From assembly GCF_027943255.1 (NCBI RefSeq), contig NC_072893.1, positions 35,920,001-35,984,000 on the forward strand: a DNA stretch of 64,000 bases, in the 5' to 3' direction. Shown here in pieces: positions 10,485-21,009 of this stretch. This DNA comes from Anastrepha obliqua (lineage: Eukaryota; Arthropoda; Insecta; Diptera; Tephritidae). A program made the position numbers and the translations under genes. Below the pieces are notes generated by a model. It worked only from the letters and a program-made list of their open reading frames with translations. It was not told where the DNA came from and did no database searches. How positions within the stretch are numbered: the first letter of the stretch is position 1; every line of letters begins with the position of its first letter.

Positions 10485-10843
10485 AAGGGTGGTTAAATTT
10501 CAAGAGCCGATGTTGAATGTGAACCACACCTAAACGTCAACGGCACCGTTGGACTTCTTTCTTTGGGGTTATTTGAAAGAAAAGTTGCACGTCGATAAGC
10601 CAGCAACAATTCAAAAGCTTAATGATACGATAATTCGGCACATTAACGGCATAGAACATCAATTATGCCTCAGCGTCATCGAAAATTTGGACCATCGGGC
10701 GGCCACCATTTGGCCGATATTTTGTTCAATACGTAATTGAGCCATACTAATATTATCATAATAAAGAGAAATAACAATAATTTCTTAAAAAAATTGTATT
10801 TTGTTCAAAATTAACACCGGCCATTGAAACTTAACCACCCTTT
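10485..10843 (+). mobile_element. MITE from a mariner-like element (copy 1)
   Basis: Ends read AAGGGTGGTTAAATTTCAAG (left, after TA) and, on the complement of the right, AAGGGTGGTTAAGTTTCAAT. Internally, about 63 codons encode LDFFLWGYLKEKLHVDKP and the following C-terminal transposase segment. This copy is therefore a left end fused to the last part of a transposase gene. A similar copy lies at 55539-55924 and a partial one immediately downstream. Confidence 0.75.
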
Positions 10844-10867
10844 GAGGAACTATTTGCATTTGGTGGT

Positions 10868-11036
10868 CTTTGGAGGTGTGCCGCCGAGGCTGTGACGACC
10901 ATTTGGCCGATATTTTGTTCCATACATAATTGAATCATACCAATATTATAATAATAAAGAGAAATAACATTAATTTCCTAAAAAAATTGTATTTTATTCA
11001 AAATCAACACCGGCCCTTGAAACTTAACCACCCTTT
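10868..11036 (+). repeat. Partial tandem copy of the same MITE
   Basis: From GGAGGTGTGCCGCCGAG to CTTAACCACCCTT this repeats the right half of the neighbouring MITE, including the AATAATAAAGAGAAATAAC block, with a clean right end. It probably arose by unequal exchange or gene conversion. Confidence 0.7.
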
Positions 11037-11624
11037 ATGTAATACTCGAAGGTCTTAGCCATGCTAATATATTCACTTATTCAGCTTATTCAATTTATCT
11101 CAAAATCTCTTGTTACCTTTATAAGAATAATTTTTGAAAAACGTGGCAAAGCGCTTTGCCGGATATAAACGAGTGGGTATGTACGTTCAAGTATAACTAC
11201 TTAATAGCGGCACGTGAGAACCACGTCGTTATAATTTTCCTTTGCAATCATTAAACGTTAACAACGGCAGCAGACGCATAAGAAACGCTTACATACAATA
11301 TTGCATAATCAACAACGCTGAAAATAATAATATTCATGATAACGCAAAATTTATGACTAACATTTCCATTAACTTGAACAGAGGCAGTCATGTGTACGAG
11401 CGCGAGTAAGTGTTGGTGAAGTTTTGAGAAAACTTTAGCGCCAAGAGTATATACGAAAAACTTTGTATTTACAATTAAGGATGTCACAAAAGAAAGCAGT
11501 TTTAAGGGTTTAGTAAGACTTATGAAAAATTTTACTTATTAAGGCAGTATCCATTTTTCATGCAAGAAAACAGAAAGTAACCTCTAAAAATGTTTAAAAC
11601 TCATTGGCTTTATTGGGAAATATG
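11037..11624. other. No recognised feature
   Basis: Moderately AT-rich sequence with only short unrelated frames. Confidence 0.4.
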
Positions 11625-11626
11625 TA

Positions 11627-12565
11627 AGGCGTTTTTCAATAGGTGCGCTTCAACTTTTTTCCGATAGGGAGGGCGAACGACGCAATATTTTTTATTTTTC
11701 GCTTGTCATTTGTAAACTTCATTAGTATACATTTCATCATGGAACGCTACACACTTGAGCCACGATTGCAAATCGTGCAAATTTTTTATGAAAATAATCG
11801 TTCTGTTGTTGCTAGATGATCCAGATTTTTTCCAAAAAATCATCTTCAGTGATGAAGCTCACTTTTGGCTCAATGGCTTTGTCAACAAGCAAAATATGCG
11901 TTACTGGGCAGAAAGCAATCCACACGTGATTCATGAGGCACCGTTGCATCCCGAAAAATCACTGTTTCGTGCGGTTTACATGCCGGCGGCGTAATTGGCT
12001 CATATTTTTTCGTTGACGAGAACGATCGCCACGTTACTGTGAATGGAAATCGATACCGCGACATGATAAACGATTATTTTTGGCCGCAATTGAATGTTAT
12101 GGACTTAGACGACATGTGGTTTCAAGAGGACGGGGCCACAAGCCACAGGGCATACGCTACAATTGATTTGTTGAAGAGTAAGTTCGATGAGCGCATTATT
12201 TCCAGAAATGGACCGGTCGAATGGCCGTCGCGCTCGTGTGATTTGACGCCTCTAGACTATTTTCTTTGGGGTTATGTGAAGTCATTGGTTTACAGTAACA
12301 AGCTGGCGACGATTTGTGAGCTCAAAGCCAATATTGAACGCGAAATTGCTGGAATTTCGGCCGATTTATGCAAAAGAGTGGTCGAAAATTGGGTTCAACG
12401 ATTGGACTTCGTAAAACGTGCACGCGGTGGTCATGCAAAGGAAATCGAATTTTATACTTAAATGTATATGTTCAAACTCGATAATAAAAAAAAAATTAGT
12501 TAAAAAAGTCAAACCGTTTGTGTTTTATTAAAAAAAAGTTGAAGCGCTCTTACTGAAAAACGCTT
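11627..12565 (+). mobile_element. DD41D mariner-like element, internally deleted
   Basis: Left end AGGCGTTTTTCAATAGGTGC and right-end complement beginning AAGCGTTTTTCAGTAAGAGC form matching inverted repeats extending through GCGCTTCAAC. TA lies outside at 11625-11626 and 12566-12567. Length 939 bp, compared with 1280 bp for the fuller copy at 41 kb. The deletion removed the middle of the DNA-binding region. Confidence 0.85.
11740..12461 (+). pseudogene. DD41D transposase with deletion and frameshift
   Basis: MERYTLEPRLQIVQIFYENN begins the protein, then an internal deletion joins it to DDPDFFQKIIFSDEAHFWLN, which carries the first catalytic Asp. A frameshift near 11960 breaks the frame. It resumes at VTVNGNRYRDMINDYFWPQL, FQEDGATSH with the second Asp, and SCDLTPLDYFLWG with the third. 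Exactly 41 residues separate the second and third Asp, which defines the DD41D group. The C-terminus ends EIEFYT. All three catalytic residues survive, but the missing DNA-binding part and the frameshift make it inactive. Confidence 0.85.
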
Positions 12566-12879
12566 TATATAGAAATGCAATAATTTTTATGAAACTTTTA
12601 GTGTAAACTGATACTCAATATCGGAAAAGTAGTGGCATGTAATTTTAGTTGATGGATGGATTCAATGCTGAAGACGGAAATAATTCCGGCAGCAAACTGA
12701 TTTACTTGAATTACGTGCGTTTCAAACCCCTAGCACAGGGACTTTTTGACACGCTTTCACAGATTGATTATGATTATGATTAATTGCTATCGCGCCAATC
12801 ATTGGGCGCATTGTGCTGGAACAAATGATTTCCATTGACTTCGGTTTTTAGCTGAAAAGTCCCGAGCCCGACAAAGCAC
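12566..12879. other. No recognised feature
   Basis: Spacer between two transposon fragments. The right part may contain the outer end of the adjacent mariner fragment, but no matching inverted repeat was found. Confidence 0.35.
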
Positions 12880-13409
12880 CTTTTTTTGTTCAAAATTAGC
12901 TTTATTCATGAACGTAATTTCCATCAAGAACAACGCAATCATTCCAGCGCCGCTCTAACATTTCAATACTACGTTTGTGGTACGATTTATCTTTTGCGTC
13001 AAAATAGGTCTCAGTTTCAGCGATCACCTACTCATTCGAGCGAAATTGCCTACCGGCGAGCATTTTTTCTAGGCCTGCGAACAGCCAGTAGTCGCTGGGA
13101 ACCAAGCCTGACATATACGGTGGATGTGGGAGCAGTTCGAAGTTCAATTCATATAGTTTTGCCACTGCTCAGAAACGTCAACACGTTCTTGTTTTTGGTC
13201 AACAGTGAGCAAACGCGGCACCTTCTTTGAACAGAGTAATATAAAGCCAAGACGCTCTTTTGATATCCTCGATCATTCAAAAGTATTTTGTGGATTTCTT
13301 TTTGATTTTCTGGTTTTACCACCGCGCTTAGATGTCCACTACGTTGTGTATCATCGATGCCTCTACGACCACTAACAAAAGTAGCACCACTCTTAGCATA
13401 ATAACTCAC
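12880..13409 (-). pseudogene. Mariner (DD34D) transposase, middle deleted
   Basis: On the minus strand, FVSGRRGIDDTQRSGHLSAV and KPENQKEIHKILLNDRG form the helix-turn-helix region near 13260-13409. The catalytic middle is missing. The sequence then continues ELLPHPPYMSG, LVPSDYWLFAGLEKMLAG, AKDKSYHKRSIEMLERRWND, ending near 12890. The Asp in PSDYWLF is the third catalytic residue. An in-frame stop follows FRSNE. The protein resembles mariners related to SETMAR and is distinct from the copy at 34.8 kb. Inactive. Confidence 0.8.
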
Positions 13410-13889
13410 GAAATAATAAATAGAATAGCATGAAATTTTAAAATATGCCTTTTTTAGGCTAGTAAGACTAGGTAGATAGTCATTTCTATTAGGCTTGGGG
13501 CTTTTCAGCCCATGTGTTACGTTGCTATGTCGCCATGAGCCCCTCTATTGGGATTCTTCTATTTCGTGCTCGCTATGTACTCCAGTCTAAAGCAGCTTAG
13601 CTAACTTCTTTCGTCTAAGTGGGCCCACTTTCTGGGCAACCATTCCAGCCTAACTTAACCTAACCTACTGCACGACTGTCTAGTGTGAAGTTTGCTGTAC
13701 GCAGCAAGTTTGTTTTGTCCCGGAAACTCCAGACAGGGAACGTGGTTTTCTTTTCGCTGTAGTAAAAAGCTCTGGGTTCCTCATTTCTTTCTAAGCGATC
13801 GTAGCTGAAACTCTATATAGCATAATTAGGTCTTGCGTTACTTATACTTCTAAAGCCTAAGAGATGCGTAAGGCGGATGAAGAAAAGCT
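13410..13889. other. No recognised feature
   Basis: Contains CCTAACTTAACCTAACCTAC, like the end of the LINE near 29340, so part could be LINE 3' untranslated sequence. No coding motif seen. Confidence 0.3.
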
Positions 13890-14215
13890 AAACGAAAAAT
13901 CCTATGCCACATCTTTGGACCGGTGCGGATAGATCTCGTCAAGTATCGCCTACGTTAAACGATGAATGCCTAGCTCCGCTAAACGACTTCCAAATCGCCG
14001 ACTACATCAAGCTTCAGCATGGCTTGGACATGTTCCGAGGATGGACCTAAACGAAATTGCAAACAAATTGACTTATAAAAGGGCTCGCTTAAAGAAAACC
14101 TGGATTGGCACAGTTAATGACAACGTCACGATCTTACGACTGAAATACTGGAGGATGGCTTCAAAAGATCGAGATTCTTGGTCGAAGCTATAGCCAAGAA
14201 TCAGCCCGGACAGTC
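13890..14215 (+). pseudogene. LINE C-terminal fragment
   Basis: ADYIKLQ and WLGHVPRMDLNEIANKLTYK, RARLKKTWIGTVNDNVTILR and YWRMASKDRDSWSKL match the common C-terminal segment after the reverse transcriptase of many insect LINEs (RLRWLGHV-type motif). Reading frames shift upstream of 13966. Only the tail is present, so this is a 5'-truncated dead copy. Confidence 0.6.
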
Positions 14216-14810
14216 ACGTCAACAATGGTGTTGACTTGAGATAATATGGTAACACATCAAGGATAAAACATTGGAAACGAGCTTTAGCACGATTCGTGCA
14301 GAATTAAGGTGTTTGGAGTATTCATCTGTGTCGTAAACTTGAAACGGCTGAAAATATTTTCAGGTGGTTCGCACGTCATCGTCCAGGTCATATTATAAAT
14401 TTTCACATATTATTTTAAAAAATAGTTAATTGTGATTTCAAAACTTCGTGGGAAGTGCCAAAGACGGAACCTTCATACTCTACAGTAGGTCAAATAGCCA
14501 CTTTTGCAAGAAAAATTAAAATCAACAGATATTTGAACCAAAACCTAGGGAAATGAATAAAGCAGAATAACTATAGCAAATTAAGAATTTTTTTTCAGAA
14601 TATTTCAAGTCGGTCGTCATTGTGGTCGTTTTCATCAAAATCAAATTTCGACTTTCAACAAAATTGTACCTATATTAAGTGAGGTTTTTGAATCGATTTC
14701 CCACAGAATACTTATTCCCCTATTGGTTCTAATTGGAAATATAATAAATGTTGATATAATTGTTGTTGAATGTTTTTTCCGAACTCCTCCATCAAATTTT
14801 TCAATATTTT
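14216..14810. other. No recognised feature
   Basis: No coding motif or repeat relationship recognised. Confidence 0.35.
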
Positions 14811-14866
14811 TCCACAAATGAAGGGACGTACAGTTTAATGCCGCTTCTGACCTGCAGATGGATTTC
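14811..14866 (-). repeat. SINE family 1 fragment
   Basis: CCACAAATGAAGGGACGTAC, then AGTTTAATGCCGCTTCTGAC, matches the 3' part of the family 1 SINE at 61265-61310 with several substitutions. Very degraded. Confidence 0.5.
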
Positions 14867-15949
14867 TTATTGGTATTTAATATTAAATAAATTGTATGAC
14901 AAATCACCCAATTTGACGCAACTGACACGTATGGCTACACACTGACCGACCACACATCTATCAAGAGAAAATATAGATAATGAGGCAACTCCAAACCAAC
15001 CAAGCTTGGAATTAATCTTCTAACAAATACTTCATATGCAATATTTTTTATGTGTACTGTATGTCTACACAAAGACTTCAATATTTATTTATACACTTTT
15101 ACTTACTCTTGTAAGTACACGCACACTTTCGTAAGCTCAAATATTCCCAGACCCCTTTACCAGTTGTACCAACTAATTTTTTACACTCAACAAAAATCAC
15201 AGAAGCATCGAGCGACTGTTTAATGTAGCGGAAAAATTGAGAATTTCCCCAAAAATAAATATCAAGCGAGCGCGTTATGAGGAGGGGCACTTGGCCTATG
15301 ATATCATCAGAGAAATTTAATATATGCACAGAAGTGAAAGCAAAGTCTAACCAATACCTTAAATAGTATGCGTTTTAGCAAATGAGTTGGTGCACAGTCA
15401 AGTGAAATGAAAATTAAAGGCGACAGCCGATGAAATTAAGTAGCTGTCGCTGATTTCGATAACTACATAGTTAATTTATGATTTTCTGTGTACTTTATAC
15501 TGCCATTTTAGCTTTGACTTTGTGCCGTGAAAATGAACTGTTGCGCAAGAAATAGTTGATGAAGTAGAGCAACCACTTTCATGGCATTTTTGTAATGCCA
15601 GTCCACGCGGTAAATGTTGCTACTACTAAATATCGAAAGGAGTATAAAATGTGTGTTGGAAAATTGTATTTTTTTTTTTTTTGCTTGCTGGAATTTGCAT
15701 ATTCTGAAGCGCAAGAATGTCGCGCGTACCGCCGCTTTTGTAGTTGTGTGTGTAGTAGAGCAATAAAAGCTACTGTTGGTTATTATATTAAGTCCATTTC
15801 ACAATCTACCCGGCTGTTAGTTTATTAGTAGAATAATAATTGATGGATTTTAAATAAATAAATTTAACTTTAAATTAATGAAATTAAATTAAAGGCCACT
15901 TAATTAAATTAAATAAACTTAAATAAAATTAAACATTAAATTTCAGTGA
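14867..15949. other. No recognised feature
   Basis: Unique-looking sequence; short overlapping frames on both strands have no recognisable motif. Confidence 0.35.
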
Positions 15950-16070
15950 AATAAAATGAAATAAAATAGAATAAAATAAAATAAAATAAAATAAAATAAA
16001 ATAAAATAAAATAAAATAAAATAAAATAAAATAAAATAAAATGAAATAAAATAAAATAAAATAAAATAAT
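15950..16070. repeat. (AAAAT)n pentanucleotide array
   Basis: About twenty ATAAA units with few interruptions. It lies directly upstream of a LINE C-terminal fragment, and a second array follows that fragment. Confidence 0.95.
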
Positions 16071-16085
16071 ATATAATAATGCAAA

Positions 16086-16458
16086 TTTTAAACTGTACTG
16101 GGACAGATTTATATCCACAGATCAAACAGCAGCTGCCAACAAACCTGACATTATCTTGTTCGGCAAGACAAATAAAACGATCGAAGTAATCGATATAGCG
16201 GTGCCCCTTAATCGCAACATCCAAAGCACATACTCGACCAAAGTATCGAAGTATGCAGCTTTGGCCATAGAACTGAAACAGATGTACAAAGCGAGGGAAG
16301 TGAATATAATTCCAATAATTATATCGTCCACTGGATTAGTGCCTAAGCATTTAATAAAAAACTTGAAGAAGTATGACTGCCAACACCTCTTAGAAGACAT
16401 GCAGAAGTCGACCATACTGGACACATGGGCAATAGTTCGTAGATTTTTAAATATTTAA
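16086..16458 (+). pseudogene. R4/Dong-like LINE, C-terminal fragment
   Basis: The frame KLYWDRFISTDQTAAANKPD, IILFGKTNKTIEVIDIAVPL and RFLNI followed by a stop is the C-terminal endonuclease-like domain of non-LTR elements that lack an apurinic endonuclease (R2/R4/Dong type). The PD...IEVIDIAVP pattern matches the PD-(D/E)xK restriction-like endonuclease region. About 115 bases of 3' untranslated sequence follow, then a pentanucleotide array. The copy is 5'-truncated and sits between two (AAAAT)n tracts, matching insertion into microsatellite DNA. The clade is inference. Confidence 0.7.
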
Positions 16459-16572
16459 GCAGTAGTAATCGCATGAGCGTAGAACTTGGACTACGCTCCA
16501 CCAGACCACAATCCCTTGAAAATTTTATCCGGGATGTGTAATCTCCGGCAATAGCCGAGATGGATTAAGCTC

Positions 16573-16694
16573 AAATAAAATAAGATAAAATAAAATAAAA
16601 TAAAATAAAATAAAATAAAATAAAATAAAATAAAATAAAATAAAATAAAATAAAATAAAATAAAATAAAATAAAATAAAATGAAATAAAATAAA
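16573..16694. repeat. (AAAAT)n pentanucleotide array
   Basis: Around two dozen nearly perfect TAAAA units lying between the 3' end of one LINE fragment and the 5' end of the next. Confidence 0.95.
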
Positions 16695-18925
16695 AACTCC
16701 GTGGGGAGTTTTCAATCCGTTCCCACATCGGACGCGTCCCCGAGTGGCGGATAGGGGAATTCTCTGTAGATATACAGGGTAGGGGGGAAATAAAATACCG
16801 CTCGCGGATCAAAAACTGGAAATCTAAACTCGGCAGCGACTGAACCAAAATTGGGCGGCTCTGCGGTTGACGACTCAGGTTAGATGCGGCTGCTAACCCA
16901 CCTGCCTGCAGGTATAAAATGGAACCATTATAAAAAATGAGAAGAATAAATCAAGCCTCGGATAAACTTATTCTTAATTTTAATCATACATTTCTGGAAT
17001 GTGGTTCAGCTCGGCCCCAGACTGATCATACTCCAGATACAAACAACTACTCTGGGGATAATAGACATGATTTTTTGCAGCCGGGGACTGAATTGCAAGC
17101 ATCGCATGCAGCGACCAGCCCAGTTGTAGCAACTAGACAGCGTAAAAAATGGACATCAGAAATTAACGAATTCTTATTACGCATATACCTACAGATCACT
17201 AAATTAGAAACACAGAGAACCCTTTTCCGAAAACGATTACGAGAAAAGTAACAACTCTGGAGCCCCAGCAAGCCCTGGGCAACCAAACAACACACCACAG
17301 GATGGTGGTGTGGATGCAGAGAACGAACAGAATGTTCCTTTAATTATGGAGCCCGTCAACGACAAAGCAGAGTCAATAGATTTTGAATGCGCGTATAATA
17401 GTTTTCAAGAAAATTATGCGAAATTAGGGGAATGCCTGTGATGAGTCTGCCCCACTTGCCGAAACTAGACACCTCTAGAAAACTGGGAAAATTAGTTGAC
17501 TATTACAACGCTGTTGTATTTCCGGAAACACTGAACGAAGAGATTAGTCTCGAAGAACTAATAATAGTCATATACTGCGTTGCTGAAGCTATATCTAAAA
17601 TAATCACTAACAAACATTTTGAGAACAATCAACACAATCAGAAGCCAAAACACACCAGATCAACTGACAAGAGTAATAAACCGAAGTGGCTGATAAGACT
17701 CGATAAGAACATTAAAGAGCACCGCCGAAAAATAGGAAAAATAAGAGCATTGGCAGGTGCAAACACCTACGGACGATTGAAACGCCAAGTCCTCAAAATA
17801 TTTAAAAACTTTTATACACACTCGAAGTGCGAAAATAATGAAGAAATGCCCAAGCGTACGCTCGATACACTCAAACAAAAACTAAGAACGCTAACCACCA
17901 GAAGAGAAAAATATAGCATGTCTATGAAACGCAAGCAACATAATCGTATGTTTGAAAGCAATCAAAATCTATTTTTGCGATAACTAAAACAAACCACGAA
18001 CGCTCAAAGGCAGGCGCGACAGGCATCAATGGATGAATTTAGATCATATTGGTCGTCTATTTGGTCCATACCTCAGCAATACAAACCTCGGCAAGCTGAA
18101 TAGCAGAAGTGAAGGAAAAGTACTCTAGTATTCCAATACTCGATTTCTCAGCCGTAACACCTGAAAAGGTTGCGAAAGTTGCTCGAAGGCTCCACAATTG
18201 GGAAAACTCCAGGCTGTGACAACTTGCATGCTTACCGGTTCAAAAAGCCCACATGTATACACGACAAACTTGCAACCCTCTTCACCAAGATAATAACCGG
18301 CGAAGAAGAATTGCCAAATTTTGCAACGCTTGGTACGACATATATGATTCCAAAATGTGATGAAATCAACGACCCTTCAAAATTCAGGCCCATCACCTGT
18401 CTGCCAGTCATTTACGAAATACTCACGTCGTGCATAACTAACATCTTTTAGGAGCATATCGAAATGCATAATCTGATTGCAGAAGAGCAGAAAGGATATA
18501 TACGTGCATCACAAGGTTGTAAAGAGCAACTGATTATAGAGCAAGTTGTCCTTGGGCAATCTAAACAAAAGAACAGAAATATCTATGCAGATTATATTGA
18601 CTGGATGAAAGCATTCGATTCGGATCCACACTCTTGGCTTACTGAAGTACTTCGTATTGACAATTTCAATCCTAATATTATACTCTTTCTATAAAAAATT
18701 ATGCAACGCTGGAGAACAAGAATAAAAGTACTTGGCGCTGAAAGCTCTCAATACACAATCGAAATTAACATTCGAAATGGCATCTTTCAAGGTGACTCGT
18801 TGAGTCCACTCTGGTTTGTTCTCAGCATGAATCCCTTAAGTCACATCCTGAATGAAACGGAAGATGGTTTTGTATTAAATCACGGACAGTCCGGAAGATT
18901 CCGGCTGGGCCTCTGACTCCTCTAA
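16695..18925 (+). mobile_element. R4/Dong-like LINE, 5' end to mid reverse transcriptase
   Basis: A 5' leader of about 240 bases begins ACTCCGTGGGGAGTTTTCAA right at the pentanucleotide array and leads into the protein at 16937. The element runs through the N-terminal region and reverse-transcriptase blocks and is then cut off near 18925. There the flanking DNA is again AT-rich with degenerate TTAAA-like repeats. It probably represents the same family as the C-terminal fragment upstream. The junction at an array fits a microsatellite target preference. Confidence 0.7.
16937..18915 (+). pseudogene. R4/Dong-like LINE polyprotein, broken
   Basis: Reverse transcriptase for target-primed retrotransposition. 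In order: an N-terminal region ending RKKWTSEINEFLLRIYLQIT, a Myb-like helix; a linker with VMSLPHLPKLDTSRKLGKLV (17432-17983); and RT blocks TPGCDNLHAYRFKKPTCIH, MIPKCDEINDPSKFRPITCL, EEQKGYIRASQGCKEQLIIE, IYADYIDWMKAFDSDPHSWL with the motif A Asp, and GIFQGDSLSPLWFVLSMNPL. The YxDD catalytic box and the endonuclease domain are missing because the sequence ends after motif B. Stops at about 17249, 17981, 18104, 18449 and 18692, plus frameshifts, separate the blocks. Confidence 0.75.
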
Positions 18926-18956
18926 ATTACACTAAATTCCATTTAATTAAACTAAA

Positions 18957-19656
18957 TTAAGCTCCTCGCCTCTTTTGAAATAGTGTTTTTTGGGTGTTTC
19001 TTTAAAAGCATGCAAAACGAAAACAAAAAAAGATTTTTTTATTTTTGTTATAAGTATTTTATTTTCTAATCTATTGTTAAAAAACAAAAAATTTTGTTTT
19101 GCCCATACGAGGTTCATTCAAAAAGTTGTCAGCCTTCAAAAAATGGTTTTCGCTTGGACAATGGACAGAGATATAGTTGGTTGTACTGAACTGATTTGGA
19201 TGATATAAAATTTAAATGACGTAGAATTGATGTCGTTGTCGTGTGAACGACGATCCTTTGTAAACACATTTTTTAAATATTTTTTTCAGACCTTTAAAGT
19301 CAAAAAAGGGTAAAAAAACGTTTTTTCATCTTTACACATCCGCCATTTTCTCAATTTTTTTTTAATATTGTAGTTAAGACGATAACAACATTCATACCGA
19401 ACAAGAACATTTTTGACTTTTTGGTTTCAGGCATGTGTGAGTCTCGAAATCCGTGTCGCCATCGAGATACATTTTTTGGGGAGATCATTTTTTGAAGGAT
19501 GAAATTTTTTTGAACGAACCACGTGTGGCCAAAAAACATTTTTTGTTTTTTTAACATTGGATCAGAAAATGAAATGCTTTAAACAAAAATACAAAATTCT
19601 TTTTCGTTTCCGTTTTACACCCAAAAACACTATTTCAAATGAAGCGAGGGCCTTAA
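18957..19656. mobile_element. Long-TIR TTAA-flanked element, family F
   Basis: TTAA at 18957-18960 is followed by GCTCCTCGCCTC and TTTTGAAATAGTG. The right end is CACTATTTCAAATGAAGCGA, GGGCC then TTAA. The inverted arms continue inward with lower identity for more than 100 bases (CAAAACGAAAACAAAA against TTTTCGTTTCCGTTTT; ATTCAAAAAG against TTTTTTTGAACGAAC). No transposase is encoded, so it is non-autonomous. A partial copy lies at 8824-9185. Confidence 0.7.
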
Positions 19657-20640
19657 ACTTAGCTCAATTGAATTAAACTTTACTAATCTAAATTAAGTCA
19701 AATTTAACAAAATAAACTTTGACAAAAAAAGTTTCAAATAGATGAAGTAAATTTAAATAAAATTTTATCAAATTAAATAAAGTGAATTATTTAAAATGAT
19801 TATAAATTAAATTGCCTAGCCAGACTTATATACTCGCACACTTTGTATGGCAGATAATTTAATATTTTGTACTACTTTTCTACTTTTTTCCTGTACTTTT
19901 TTTTGTTTCTTAAATCACAGATGTTGTTGTTGTATCAGCAAAAACGTTCCCCATACATGCTGCTGGAGAGGCAGTCCTTGGTGAAATATAAATTCGGTTC
20001 ATTCCGGTACCGTAGAATCGACAGATGTCGGACCGTTAAATCAGATATCTAAACTTGTGCTATTACCTAAGCGCCCATAAAGATGATATTTCTTAATTAA
20101 TAGTACATTTTATTGCTATTTTAATTTATTTACAAACAGTTTCATGTTCAGCATCTGTCTTGTTCACAATTAAAATAAATAAGCATTTAATCAATCAATC
20201 GATTTTTTTAACCGGCATACCTTTTAATCTGTCCAAAAATTTCAGATAATTTATTAACACTATTTATGCATGTAAGAGCGCTTAATGTGCAAATTATAAC
20301 AACGAAAGTGCTAAAAAAACCATTGTGTAGCTCTCATAGCCATATCGTTTAAATGAATGTCGCCAACAATTAATTGTTACTCATACGCACCGTCGCCCAA
20401 TATTTAATATTTCATTAGGCTTGCAAGTTTCGGCGATTATGCTAATCTCACCACTAATTAGGGATGTGGAAAAGTTACTGCAAAACCAGCAAATTAATTT
20501 GAGCAACACAAAAAGCCGAGGCAACAACAAAAAGTCTAAAATAAATGGCAGCAGGTGAGGCAGCAGCAGGAAAATGACATCAAATGCTACTTGTTTCTAA
20601 TTTTACTAGGGTTTTTCAATCAAAGTAGCCTAAGCTGTGT
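19657..20640. other. No recognised feature
   Basis: The first 150 bases carry degenerate TTAAA-type repeats. The rest looks unique and AT-rich, with no coding or repeat signal. Confidence 0.4.
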
Positions 20641-20660
20641 TATACACAAACAAATGTAGG

Positions 20661-20690
20661 TATATAAGGCAAGTACAAATCACTCAGTTA
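20661..20690 (+). promoter_or_regulatory. Candidate core promoter (TATA plus initiator)
   Basis: TATATAAGG at 20661 is followed by an arthropod-type initiator, TCAGTT, with its A at 20686. The spacing of 25 bases is slightly short but workable. It sits in sequence without transposon ends, and a clean splice donor follows 75 bases later. Inference only. Confidence 0.35.
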
Positions 20691-21003
20691 CTACGAATTA
20701 CCATAAGAATATGACAAAAAGTGATGAAAATCAACAAACGGGAATTTGCTAAGAAGAAAAGTAAGTAAAAAACTTTTCATTTACAACTCGCGCTTTGCAG
20801 GTGAACTAAAGTACGAGCGTAAGTAGCTGAAGAGCGAAGAAAGATGATTGCCTAGCAACAAATGTTTAATCTAATTTCTTTTGCAGTCAATGAATGGAAG
20901 CAGCGGAAAAAATGAGTAGGCATAAAAACGGCTACGGTTGCAAAGAAGTAAATTCTGTGTCCAGCTGTGGTAAAAAGTGTTATAAGAAGTGCGATAAACA
21001 TTA
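20686..21003 (+). other. Candidate short exons with splice signals
   Basis: Downstream of the candidate promoter, AAAA|GTAAGT at 20760/20761 is a consensus 5' splice site. CTAATTTCTTTTGCAG ending at 20886 is a strong 3' site, giving a 126-base intron. A second GTAAGT at 21004 would end an exon at 21003. Within that exon an ATG at 20911 opens a frame of 30 codons ending in TAG at 21001. It holds four Cys (SCGKKCYKKC) and many Lys. An earlier ATG at 20890 stops after nine codons. I recognise no protein family, so the exons could be untranslated leader exons of a gene outside or across the window. Confidence 0.3.
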
Positions 21004-21009
21004 GTAAGT

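Noticed and set aside
15936..16848. Minus-strand frames of Phe/Tyr/Ile/Leu repeats
   Set aside because: They are translations of the AAAAT pentanucleotide arrays and have no coding meaning.
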